Of a DNA stretch of 42,693 nucleotides, positions 26,968-34,441 are shown piece after piece. The stretch lies in contig JAEUOD010000104.1 of the NCBI GenBank assembly GCA_016791065.1, positions 1 through 42,693 on the forward strand, given 5' to 3'. The notes under the pieces are model-generated. The model did no database searches and was not told where the DNA came from. It was given only the letters and a program-made list of their open reading frames with translations. The stretch is from Dechloromonas sp. GTDB taxonomy: Bacteria > Pseudomonadota > Gammaproteobacteria > Burkholderiales > Rhodocyclaceae. Numbering within the stretch: position 1 is the stretch's first letter; every line of letters begins with the position of its first letter. Made by a program: the position numbers and the translations under genes.

Positions 26968-28125
26968 TCAGGCTTCTTGCCGGCTTTCTTTGCTGATCCA
27001 GGTGACCGGCTTGGCGCCGTGCTGTTCGAGCCGGATCTCGCAGGCCGGGTCGTCGCATTCGTCGTGCTTCTTGAAGGCGATGACGTGGTCGGCGTCGAGC
27101 CGGATGCCGATTTTTTCGCCGAGCGCGTGGTTGTGATGCGAAGGCACCAGCGACAGGACTTCGGTGCCGCTGGCCAGGCGCAGGGTGTACAGGATGTCGG
27201 CGCCGCGGAAGGCCTTGTGCAGGACTTCGGCTTGCACCGGGCTGGCATCGTCATGGACGATGTCGTCGGGGCGAAGCAGGATGTCGACGCGGCAGCCCAT
27301 GTCGCAGCGGTCGCAGGTCTCGCTGCATTCGACCGGGGTGTCGGAAACCAGCGTGCCGAGTTCCATGCGCACGCTGTTGCGCTCGCCGACCGTGCCCTGG
27401 ACGAGGACGCCCTGGCCGATGAAGTCGGCGACGAAACGGTTGGCCGGCCGGTGGTAGAGGTTGTACGGCACATCCCACTGCTGGATGCGGCCCTCGTACA
27501 TGACGCCGATTTCGTCGGCCATGGCGAAGGCTTCGTGCTGGTCGTGGGTGACCATGATGGCGGTCGAGCCCTCGCGCTTGAGGATTTCGCGGACCTCGAC
27601 CGAAAGCCGCTCGCGCAGGCCGACATCGAGGTTCGAGAAGGGTTCGTCGAGCAGGATCAGGTCGGGGCGCGGGGCGAGGGCGCGGGCGAGCGCGACGCGC
27701 TGCTGTTGGCCGCCCGAGAGTTCATGCGGGTACTTGTTGCCCTGGCCGGAGAGGCCGACCGTGGCGAGCAACTGGCGGACGCGCAGATGTTCGGCTTCGC
27801 CAACCTTGCGGCCAAGGCCGAAGGCGATGTTTTCCTCGATGGTCAGATGAGGAAACAGGGCGTAGTCCTGGAAGACCATGCCAATCCGGCGCTTTTCGGG
27901 GGAGACGCGCTGACCGGGGCGGCTGACGATGTCGCCGTGCAGTCTGATCTCGCCGTCGGCGATGTCCTCGAAACCGGCGATGCAACGCAACAGGGTCGTC
28001 TTGCCGCAGCCCGAGGGGCCCAGCAGGCAGGCGATCTGCCCGGTTTCGAGCGAGAAGTTCGCGCCGTCTACCACCGTATGTTTGCCGTAGCGCTGAACGA
28101 CGCCATTTAGTTCAAGTTGTTTCAT
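26968..28125 (-). CDS. fbpC: Ferric iron ABC transporter ATPase (FbpC)
   Basis: ATPase of a periplasmic ferric iron importer. The 385-residue protein has Walker A GPSGCGKT (36-43), signature LSGGQQQR (136-143), Walker B LILLDEP (156-162), and a C-terminal TOBE-type regulatory domain. That domain holds an unusual C-x3-C-x2-C-x3-C cluster (Cys267, 271, 274, 278) and a second Cys pair (357, 362), which could bind iron or zinc. The start at 28125 gives normal length. It diverges from fbpB with a 29-base gap and heads a seven-gene run, separated from fbpA, unlike the usual fbpABC order. Confidence 0.92.
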   Translation of the reverse strand: MKQLELNGVVQRYGKHTVVDGANFSLETGQIACLLGPSGCGKTTLLRCIAGFEDIADGEIRLHGDIVSRPGQRVSPEKRRIGMVFQDYALFPHLTIEENIAFGLGRKVGEAEHLRVRQLLATVGLSGQGNKYPHELSGGQQQRVALARALAPRPDLILLDEPFSNLDVGLRERLSVEVREILKREGSTAIMVTHDQHEAFAMADEIGVMYEGRIQQWDVPYNLYHRPANRFVADFIGQGVLVQGTVGERNSVRMELGTLVSDTPVECSETCDRCDMGCRVDILLRPDDIVHDDASPVQAEVLHKAFRGADILYTLRLASGTEVLSLVPSHHNHALGEKIGIRLDADHVIAFKKHDECDDPACEIRLEQHGAKPVTWISKESRQEA

Positions 28126-28131
28126 GCGGTC

Positions 28132-28150
28132 GATTATAATTCGCAATTAG
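28132..28150. promoter_or_regulatory. Compact divergent fbpC/fbpB promoter with weak Fur-like site
   Basis: Only 29 bases separate the divergent starts. A perfect TATAAT (28135-28140) points toward fbpB, and a 19-base window over it matches the Fur consensus at 10 of 19 positions by hand count, which is marginal. If TATAAT is used, the fbpB transcript would begin within about 10 bases of its ATG and have no ribosome binding site. Confidence 0.35.
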
Positions 28151-28154
28151 ACGT

Positions 28155-29792
28155 ATGCGCGCAGCCCACTATTCTCCTCTCCTGATCTTCGGCCTCGTGG
28201 TTGCGCTGCTTGCCGGCCTGCCGGTGGCGAGCGTCGGGCTAAACCTCCTGGCCGGCGGTACCAGCGCCACCTGGGCGCACATGGTGCAGACGGTCCTGCC
28301 GGAATACATCCTCAATTCGCTCTGGCTCTGCCTGGGCGTCGGGTGCGGCGTCGGCGTCATCGGGGTGGCGACCGCCTGGCTGACCGCGATGCACGATTTC
28401 CCGGGACGCCGCTTCTTCGAATGGGCCCTGATCCTGCCGCTAGCCATGCCGGCCTACGTCATGGCTTATGTTTACACCGATTTCTTGCAGTTCGTCGGGC
28501 CGGTGCAGACGGCCTTGCGCGACACTTTCGGCTGGGAGCACGGCGATTATTGGTTCCCCGATATCCGCACCTTGCCGGGTGCCATGCTGATGTTCGTCTG
28601 CGTGCTCTATCCCTACGTTTATCTGCTGGCTCGTACGGCCTTCCTGGAGCGGGCGAGCGGCATGCTGGAAGCGGCGCGGACGCTGGGCATGGGCTCGTGG
28701 CGTGCCTTCTTCGCGGTGTCGCTGCCGCTGGCCAGGCCGGCGATTGTGGCCGGGGTGGCGCTGGCCCTCATGGAAACCCTGGCCGATTACGGCACGGTGG
28801 CCTATTTCGCGGTCAATACCTTCACCACCGGCATCTATCGCGCCTGGTTCTCGCTTGGCGACCGTGTCGCAGCGGCGCAATTGGCGGCGATGCTGCTCGG
28901 GTTTGTCCTGTTTCTGCTGATGGCCGAGCGGGTTTCGCGCGGCCGCGCCCGCTACAACAATACGACCGGCCGCAATCGTCCGATGGCGGGGGCGCGCTTG
29001 GGCGGCCTGCATGCCACGCTCGCCGTATTGGCTTGCACCCTGCCGCTTTTGCTCGGTTTTGTTTTGCCTGCCTTTCTGCTCCTCAAGATGGCGCTGGCCG
29101 AGGGCGATGCGCAGTTCGGCCAGCGTTTCATGATGCTGTCGCGCAACAGCTTCGTGCTGGCCGGGGCTACGGCGCTGATCGGCGTGCTGCTGGCCTTGAT
29201 GATGAGCTATGGCGCACGCCTGTCGAAAAGCACTTTCGCCAGCGCGCTGAACCGGATTGTCGGCCTCGGCTACGCCGTGCCAGGGGCGGTCATCGCAGTG
29301 GGCGTGCTGATCCCGGTGACGCGGCTCGACAACTGGCTGGCCGGGCAGTGGGAACACTGGTTCGGCACCAACCCCGGTTTGCTGCTGACGGGCGGCATGG
29401 CGGCGCTGATTTACGCTTATCTGGTGCGTTTCCTGGCGGTCGCCCTGCATACGGTCGAATCGAGTCTCGCCAAGATCACGCTGAACATGGACGATGCGGC
29501 GCGCAGTCTGGGCCTAGGACAAGGCGAAACGTTGCGCCGGGTGCATATGCCGATGCTGCGCGGCAGTCTGTTTACCGCTGGCCTGCTGGTCTTCGTCGAT
29601 GTCATGAAGGAGTTGCCGGCCACGCTGGTCATGCGCCCGTTCAACTTCGATACCCTGGCAACGCAAGCCTATACCCTGGCCTCGGACGAGCGTCTGGCCG
29701 AAGCATCGACGGCATCGCTCGCGATCGTCGCGGTTGGGCTGCTGCCGCTGATTGCCCTGTCGCGGCAAATTTCGGCGGCACGCCGCCGCTAG
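28155..29792 (+). CDS. fbpB: Ferric iron ABC transporter permease (FbpB)
   Basis: Inner-membrane channel of the ferric iron importer. The 545-residue protein is two fused permease halves with about 12 membrane helices. Each half has an ABC coupling (EAA) segment: LEAARTLGMGSWRAFFAVSLP in the first half region and DDAARSLGLGQGETLRRVHMP in the second. No ribosome binding site is seen before the ATG, and the upstream TATAAT suggests a nearly leaderless message. It is convergent with the ankyrin gene, with two bases between stop codons. Confidence 0.93.
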   Translation: MRAAHYSPLLIFGLVVALLAGLPVASVGLNLLAGGTSATWAHMVQTVLPEYILNSLWLCLGVGCGVGVIGVATAWLTAMHDFPGRRFFEWALILPLAMPAYVMAYVYTDFLQFVGPVQTALRDTFGWEHGDYWFPDIRTLPGAMLMFVCVLYPYVYLLARTAFLERASGMLEAARTLGMGSWRAFFAVSLPLARPAIVAGVALALMETLADYGTVAYFAVNTFTTGIYRAWFSLGDRVAAAQLAAMLLGFVLFLLMAERVSRGRARYNNTTGRNRPMAGARLGGLHATLAVLACTLPLLLGFVLPAFLLLKMALAEGDAQFGQRFMMLSRNSFVLAGATALIGVLLALMMSYGARLSKSTFASALNRIVGLGYAVPGAVIAVGVLIPVTRLDNWLAGQWEHWFGTNPGLLLTGGMAALIYAYLVRFLAVALHTVESSLAKITLNMDDAARSLGLGQGETLRRVHMPMLRGSLFTAGLLVFVDVMKELPATLVMRPFNFDTLATQAYTLASDERLAEASTASLAIVAVGLLPLIALSRQISAARRR

Positions 29793-29794
29793 TC

Positions 29795-30445
29795 TTACTT
29801 TACGCTGCGGCGCTTCCAGAATCCGGTCTGGGTTCCGGGCTCTATGGCTGGTTCCGGCGCCTTCCTCGCATCCTCTTCCTGACGCATCAAATCCATGGTC
29901 AGCAGATTGGTGTCGGTGCCGAAACAGGCGGGCACATTGACTTCCTCAATGACGACGCCGGGTTCGGACGTCGTTTCTGAAGGGATTGTGTCTTCCGGAG
30001 GGGCGGGTTCCCGGGGCGTGAATTCGATGAGATTATCCGCCGGCTTTTCAGGCAGCGTCGGCACGTTGATTTCGGACTCGATCGGTAGCTGGGTACCGAC
30101 GGCATTCAGGATGGCTGGGTCGATTTCTAGGCCAGGGGGGACGTCAGCGCCGCTTTGCAGGAGCAGGGCGGCGACTTCGCGGTGACCGCGCCGCAAGGCG
30201 AGGCGCAGTGGTGCGCCAGGGCCGTCAGCTGCCGGTGCATTGACATCGGCGCCGCAACGCAGCAGTTCGCGGATGATGGCCATTTCGCCCTCGAAACAGG
30301 CAGTACGCAGGGGCAGGCCGCGAAAGCCGTGGATATCGGCTTCCTCGATGTCTCCATCATCCTCCAGGGCGGCTACGACGCCGCTCAGTCGTCCGGCCCG
30401 GATGGCGGAAACAAGTTTGCTCGGGGTGAAACGATTTCCTGACAT
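29795..30445 (-). CDS. Ankyrin-repeat protein, unknown role
   Basis: The 216-residue protein has no signal peptide. About residues 10-105 form ankyrin-type helix pairs: LPLRTACFEGEMAIIRELL then GADVNAPAADG, and PLRLALRRGHREVAALLL then GADV. The second half is acidic and Pro/Glu-rich with likely disorder, ending in a basic FWKRRSVK tail. It lies downstream of fbpA on the same strand (63-base gap with a hairpin between). A protein-binding role is inferred from the repeats. Its partner and any link to iron are unknown. Confidence 0.85.
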   Translation of the reverse strand: MSGNRFTPSKLVSAIRAGRLSGVVAALEDDGDIEEADIHGFRGLPLRTACFEGEMAIIRELLRCGADVNAPAADGPGAPLRLALRRGHREVAALLLQSGADVPPGLEIDPAILNAVGTQLPIESEINVPTLPEKPADNLIEFTPREPAPPEDTIPSETTSEPGVVIEEVNVPACFGTDTNLLTMDLMRQEEDARKAPEPAIEPGTQTGFWKRRSVK

Positions 30446-30462
30446 GGTCCTTCCTCGACAGA

Positions 30463-30489
30463 CCCCGGCAGTTTAGGCGACTGCCGGGG
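30463..30489 (-). terminator. Hairpin between fbpA and the ankyrin gene
   Basis: Perfect 10-bp stem CCCCGGCAGT / ACTGCCGGGG with a 7-base loop, 19 bases past the fbpA stop. It is not followed by a T-run in either direction, so it may stabilise the fbpA message or attenuate readthrough into the ankyrin gene rather than act as a full intrinsic terminator. Confidence 0.55.
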
Positions 30490-30507
30490 GTTTGGCGAGG
30501 AGGGGGA

Positions 30508-31524
30508 TTACTTGAAGCCGGCGCGATCGAAAATGATCTGTGCCTTGGCCTGATACATCGCCAGGTTCTTGACCGGCAACTTGTCGGCCTTGAACTTGCC
30601 GAGCGAGTCGAGAGCCGGATTGGCGACCTTCATGCCCTCGACGACTGGCCATTCGTTGTTGCCGTCGGCGAAGTAACGCTGCGCCTGGTCCGATGCCAGA
30701 TATTCGAGGAACTTCACGGCCGCATCCTTGTGCGGTGCCGTCTTGAGCACGCCGCCGCCGGAGACGTTGATGTGGGTTCCGGTCGTTCCTTGGTTGGGCC
30801 ACACGATGCCAACCTTCTCCATGGTTTTGACGTCTTCCGGCTTGGTCGAGCGGAGCAGGCGCGCGACGTAGTAGGTGTTGGAAATGGTGACGCCGCATTC
30901 TCCGGCCGAGACCGCCTTGATCTGATCGGTATCGCCGCCCTTCGGGGCACGGGCAAAATTGGCCACCATGCCGCGAGCGATTTCTTCAGCCTTGGCTTCA
31001 CCCTGGTGGGCGATGATCGAGGCCATCAGCGACAGGTTGTAGGGGTGCGATCCGGAGCGGGTACAGAGCTTGCCCTTCAGGCGCGGGTTGGCCAGGTCGT
31101 CGTAATTCTGGATTTCCTCTGCCTTGATGGCGGCCTTGTTATAGACGATCACCCGGGCGCGGGTCGAGAAGGAGAACCAGTCTTCGGTGCGCAGGTGCGC
31201 GGGAATCCGCGATTCCAGTGTCTTCGAGGCGACCGGGGCGAAGAGGCCGAGTTCGTGCGCCTTGGCGAGGCGTGCGGCATCGACGGTGAGGAAGACGTCG
31301 GCCGGGCTGTTGGCGCCTTCGTTCTTGATGCGCTCGAGAAGCTCGTCTTCCTTGCCTTCGATCCGATTGATCTTGATGCCGGTCTGCTGCGTGAAATTGG
31401 CGTACAGCGCTTCATCGGTCTGGTAATGACGCGCCGAGTAGAGATTCAGGATCTTTTCCTCGGCCACGGCGGACAGGCTCAGGCCCGAGATGGCTGCAAC
31501 GATCAGGGCGGGCAACAGCTTCAT
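30508..31524 (-). CDS. fbpA: Ferric iron-binding periplasmic protein (FbpA)
   Basis: Captures Fe3+ in the periplasm and delivers it to FbpBC. The 338-residue protein has a signal peptide (about 1-21, ending AVA) and the FbpA/FutA pattern: LNLYSARHYQTDEALY near the mature start, ADVFLTVDAARL, TRSGSHPYNLSLMA, and the adjacent tyrosines 218-219 (ISNTYYVARLL) that ligate iron in the family. The start at 31524 is chosen for the GGAG site 9 bases upstream, though a Met six codons earlier is possible. A Fur-like site lies upstream. It is separated from fbpB and fbpC by the ankyrin gene. Confidence 0.95.
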   Translation of the reverse strand: MKLLPALIVAAISGLSLSAVAEEKILNLYSARHYQTDEALYANFTQQTGIKINRIEGKEDELLERIKNEGANSPADVFLTVDAARLAKAHELGLFAPVASKTLESRIPAHLRTEDWFSFSTRARVIVYNKAAIKAEEIQNYDDLANPRLKGKLCTRSGSHPYNLSLMASIIAHQGEAKAEEIARGMVANFARAPKGGDTDQIKAVSAGECGVTISNTYYVARLLRSTKPEDVKTMEKVGIVWPNQGTTGTHINVSGGGVLKTAPHKDAAVKFLEYLASDQAQRYFADGNNEWPVVEGMKVANPALDSLGKFKADKLPVKNLAMYQAKAQIIFDRAGFK

Positions 31525-31583
31525 GCGACGGACTCCATTCAAGAGATGAGAATGGTTCCAGTTTAATGGCTGATTTTTGTCTT

Positions 31584-31602
31584 GTAAATGAGAAACGTTA
31601 TT
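31584..31602 (-). promoter_or_regulatory. Putative Fur box upstream of fbpA
   Basis: On the minus strand this 19-base stretch matches the classical Fur consensus at 12 of 19 positions by hand count, including an ATAA half and a TCATT half. It lies 60-78 bases before the fbpA start, a suitable place for iron repression. A score against a real Fur matrix was not possible. Confidence 0.45.
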
Positions 31603-31613
31603 GTCGAGCGGCG

Positions 31614-31640
31614 TAAAAAAAGCGGCTGGTCGCCGCTTTG
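31614..31640 (-). terminator. Intrinsic terminator of the NlpC/P60 gene
   Basis: On the minus strand an 8-bp stem (AAAGCGGC / GCCGCTTT) with a 5-base loop is followed by a run of seven T, directly after the NlpC/P60 stop codon. It separates that gene from fbpA downstream on the same strand. Confidence 0.9.
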
Positions 31641-31641
31641 T

Positions 31642-32148
31642 TCAGTTGCCTTCGATGATTCGTCGCGCCCCGTTGTAGCGCTGAACCCAGTAACTGTTGC
31701 CCATGCTCTCGACGCGGACTTCCGCGCCGGTACGTGGAGCGTGCATGAAATAATTGTCGCCGAGGTAGATGCCGACGTGCGAGAAGGTACGGCGCATGGT
31801 GTTGAAGAACACCAGATCACCCGGCTTCAACTGGCTGGTGTCGACCTGCTGGCCGACCTCGCTCATTTCGCGCGCAGTACGCGGCAGGGAGGCGCCAATA
31901 CTGTCCTTGAAAACCAGGCGTACGAAACCGCTGCAGTCGAGGCCGCTGTCTTCATCGTTGCCACCCAGGCGATAGCGCACACCGACCAGCTTCAGGCCTT
32001 GCAGGATGACATCCTGAGCAGCGTTGGTGTAACGTTCGAGGAAGGACATCGGTTCCTCCTTGCGGGCTTGTTCACTGGCCCCGGAGGTGCTGATTCCGCC
32101 AGAAAGAAGGGCGGAAGCAAGCAAAATGGATGTTAAGACTTTACGCAT
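31642..32148 (-). CDS. NlpC/P60-family peptidoglycan endopeptidase
   Basis: Exported cysteine peptidase predicted to cut the stem peptide of peptidoglycan. The 168-residue protein has a signal peptide (about 1-24) and an NlpC/P60 domain (about 45-165) with catalytic Cys72 (LDCSGF), His124 (SHVGIY) and polar third residue His136 (MHAPR). The lack of a lipobox suggests a soluble periplasmic enzyme. It stands as a single gene with its own terminator. It is divergent from acuI, with 131 bases between starts holding two inverted repeats. Confidence 0.93.
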   Translation of the reverse strand: MRKVLTSILLASALLSGGISTSGASEQARKEEPMSFLERYTNAAQDVILQGLKLVGVRYRLGGNDEDSGLDCSGFVRLVFKDSIGASLPRTAREMSEVGQQVDTSQLKPGDLVFFNTMRRTFSHVGIYLGDNYFMHAPRTGAEVRVESMGNSYWVQRYNGARRIIEGN

Positions 32149-32169
32149 AGACGCGAAATGTAAGTGAAA

Positions 32170-32215
32170 TCCCCGATGCTGTAAAGCCGTGGAAACATTC
32201 AGGAAAAATCGGGGA
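32170..32215. repeat. Long-loop inverted repeat upstream of acuI
   Basis: TCCCCGAT (32170-32177) and ATCGGGGA (32208-32215) are perfect 8-bp complements 30 bases apart, between the NlpC/P60 start and the acuI promoter. It could be a weak RNA hairpin or a looped protein site. Function is unclear. Confidence 0.4.
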
Positions 32216-32226
32216 CGGCAACTATG

Positions 32227-32247
32227 TTCATAATCCGTAATTATGAA
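32227..32247. promoter_or_regulatory. Palindromic operator candidate before acuI
   Basis: TTCATAAT (32227-32234), spacer CCGTA, ATTATGAA (32240-32247): a perfect 8-bp inverted repeat spanning 21 bases, 33 bases before the acuI start. The size and symmetry fit a dimeric repressor such as a TetR, GntR or MarR protein. No such regulator gene is adjacent. Confidence 0.55.
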
Positions 32248-32279
32248 TACAATTTATTTCCCAGGGAGTGAGGAGCACG

Positions 32280-33275
32280 ATGGAATCCTTCAAGGCACTG
32301 CTGATTGAAGAGCGCGATGGCAAGGTAAGCAGCGGTTTCGTCCGGATGGACGAAAGCCAACTTGACCAAGGCGAGGTCACGATTCGTGTCGCGTACTCCA
32401 GCATCAACTACAAGGATGCCCTCGCGGCGACCGGTGCGGGCAAGATCATCCGCCGTTTCCCTTGTGTCGGCGGCATCGATCTCTCCGGCACGGTCATCGA
32501 AAGCAAGGATGTGCGCTTCAAGGCCGGTGACCCGGTGATTGCCACCAGCTTCGATATCGGCGTCGCGCATCATGGCGGATACGCCGAGATCGCCCGTGTT
32601 CCCGGCGATTGGGTGGTGCCACTGCCTGCCGGACTGAGCCTGTTCGACGCGATGGCGCTCGGTACCGCCGGTTTCACTGCGGCCCTCGGCATTGTGCGCA
32701 TGGAAGAAAATGGCTTGCGTCCCGACAAGGGGCCGGTCATCGTCACCGGTTCGACCGGTGGTGTCGGCAGTCTGGCCGTGGACATGTTGGCCAAGTTTGG
32801 CTACCACGTAGTCGCGCTGACCGGTAAGGAGAGCGAGGCCGACTATCTGCGTAGTCTCGGTGCCGCTGAAGTCATGCTTCGCCAGAGTCTTGACCTGTCG
32901 AAAATTCGCCCGCTTGACCGGGCCCGCTGGGCGGGAGCAGTCGATAACCTGGGCGGCGACGTTTTAGCCTGGATCGCAAGTACCATGGAGCAGGGTGGGA
33001 CGATTGCCAGCATCGGTCTGGCTGCCAGCATGTCGCTGAACACGACTGTGGCGCCTTTCATTCTGCGCGGTGTTTCGCTGCTGGGCGTCGATTCGGGCTA
33101 CATCCGCGAACCTTATCGCAGTGGTGTCTGGCAACGTTTGGCTGGTGATCTGCGGCCGCCGCATCTTGCTGGGATGTCGCGCAGTATTCCCTTCGATGCC
33201 TTGCCGGCCACGTTCGACGACTACATTGCCGGCCGCGCCAAGGGCCGTGTGGTGGTAGACATTGCCGGTCGCTGA
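32280..33275 (+). CDS. acuI: Acrylyl-CoA reductase AcuI/YhdH family oxidoreductase
   Basis: NADPH-dependent medium-chain reductase predicted to turn acrylyl-CoA into propionyl-CoA. The 331-residue protein matches the YhdH/AcuI branch: an N-terminal SSINYKDALAATG segment, FPCVGGIDLSGTV, a Rossmann motif VTGSTGGVGSLAVDML, and GVDSGYI late in the chain, with no zinc-binding Cys set. A strong AGGAG precedes the ATG. It is followed after one base by a REC/GGDEF gene and then by prpE, so the locus joins two routes to propionyl-CoA. General quinone or enoyl-CoA detoxification is an alternative role. Confidence 0.88.
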   Translation: MESFKALLIEERDGKVSSGFVRMDESQLDQGEVTIRVAYSSINYKDALAATGAGKIIRRFPCVGGIDLSGTVIESKDVRFKAGDPVIATSFDIGVAHHGGYAEIARVPGDWVVPLPAGLSLFDAMALGTAGFTAALGIVRMEENGLRPDKGPVIVTGSTGGVGSLAVDMLAKFGYHVVALTGKESEADYLRSLGAAEVMLRQSLDLSKIRPLDRARWAGAVDNLGGDVLAWIASTMEQGGTIASIGLAASMSLNTTVAPFILRGVSLLGVDSGYIREPYRSGVWQRLAGDLRPPHLAGMSRSIPFDALPATFDDYIAGRAKGRVVVDIAGR

Positions 33276-33276
33276 C

Positions 33277-34392
33277 GTGGCGGAATTGCCGCATGTCCTG
33301 GTCGTTGATGACTCGCGGGTTGTCAGGATTTCGCTCATCAAGCACCTGAAGGATTCGTACACCGTTCGCGAGGAGGGTGATGGCGAGGCTGCCTGGCAGA
33401 CGCTCGTGTTGGACCCGTCGATCAAGGCGGTGATTTCCGATCTCCAGATGCCCAAGCTCAACGGCTATGAGTTGCTGGAACGGGTGCGCACCTCGAAACT
33501 GCGTCGACTCCAGCAACTGCCCTTCATTCTCGTCTCCGGCGAGGAAACCGAAGCGGAGCGTGCCAAAGCGCGCGAGATGGGGGTTTCGGATTTTGTGACC
33601 AAAGGCGCGGGCAGCGCCGAAATATTGGTTCGCCTGAACAATCTTCTGGCTTTGCAGAAGGCCCAGGAAAGCATCGAGGCCGGGCGCGAGCAGTTGGTCC
33701 AGGATCCGATCAGCGGCCTGTTTTCGCACAAGTATTTAGAAATGCAGGTGGCTCAGGCCTTGTCGCATTCGGCCCGACATGGCTTGGAGACCAGCGTCAT
33801 GGTGCTGGGCTTCGATAACTTCGACAAGCTCTGCGAACGCTTTGGTGCGTCGGTCGCAGAACAGGTTGGCAATCGCTTCGCCAAGATGCTTGAAGCCAAG
33901 ATGCGTCATGAAGACAGCCTCGGCCATTTCGGTGATGGCCGTTACGCCATCGCTTCGCCGGGTACGGCGGCGCAGTTCTGTGCCACGTTTGCCGAACGGG
34001 TTAGGGAAGCCGTCGAACTGGCGCGCTTGACCGTTCAGGGCCAGACCGTGGCACTGACCGTCAGTATTGGCATAGCGAGCGTGCCGGCTGATGCAGTGAC
34101 TTCGGCTGCGGCGCTGCTCGACACGGCCGGGCAACGCATGCTGCAGGCCATGCAGGCAGGCGGCAACCGGACCGAGTCGGGCGGCATTTTGCCGGCAACC
34201 CGACCGATATCGATCAACCATGCGCTGGAAATGCTGGCTGCGAACCGGGTCGATCCCGTCAAGCCGCATGTCGATGCGCTGGCGACGCAATTGCTGCCGT
34301 TGATCCGGCTGATCAATCAGGAATTGGGCTTGGCTCTCCCCATGGCGGAGATCGAGCAGCGTTTGAGTGAGCGGAATCTTGCAAAAAAATAA
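33277..34392 (+). CDS. Response regulator with degenerate GGDEF domain
   Basis: The 371-residue protein has an N-terminal receiver domain (about 1-125) with VVDDS (9-13), phosphoacceptor Asp55 (SDLQMP) and Lys109. A GGDEF-fold domain follows (about 140-300: DPISGLF start, VMVLGFDNFDKL, late VSIGIA), then a C-terminal tail of about 70 residues. The active-site GGDEF is replaced by GDGRY (219-223), so cyclic-di-GMP synthesis is unlikely; it may bind a nucleotide or a partner protein. GTG at 33277 is taken as start, one base after the acuI stop; a TTG at 33262 is possible. No histidine kinase is nearby. Confidence 0.86.
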   Translation: MAELPHVLVVDDSRVVRISLIKHLKDSYTVREEGDGEAAWQTLVLDPSIKAVISDLQMPKLNGYELLERVRTSKLRRLQQLPFILVSGEETEAERAKAREMGVSDFVTKGAGSAEILVRLNNLLALQKAQESIEAGREQLVQDPISGLFSHKYLEMQVAQALSHSARHGLETSVMVLGFDNFDKLCERFGASVAEQVGNRFAKMLEAKMRHEDSLGHFGDGRYAIASPGTAAQFCATFAERVREAVELARLTVQGQTVALTVSIGIASVPADAVTSAAALLDTAGQRMLQAMQAGGNRTESGGILPATRPISINHALEMLAANRVDPVKPHVDALATQLLPLIRLINQELGLALPMAEIEQRLSERNLAKK

Positions 34393-34441
34393 TCCGCTTT
34401 GTAATCGTGTAGTGCAGGAAATCTAATAAAGAGGAAGCTTT

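Noticed and set aside
26253-27626. A long minus-strand frame spanning aat and part of fbpC
   Set aside because: Its first half is out-of-frame fbpC sequence rich in Ser/Thr/Arg; aat homology starts at 26957, so it is not a fusion protein.
29770-29820. GC-rich hairpin between fbpB and the ankyrin gene as a bidirectional terminator
   Set aside because: Stem is short with a long loop and no T-run in either direction, so support is too weak.
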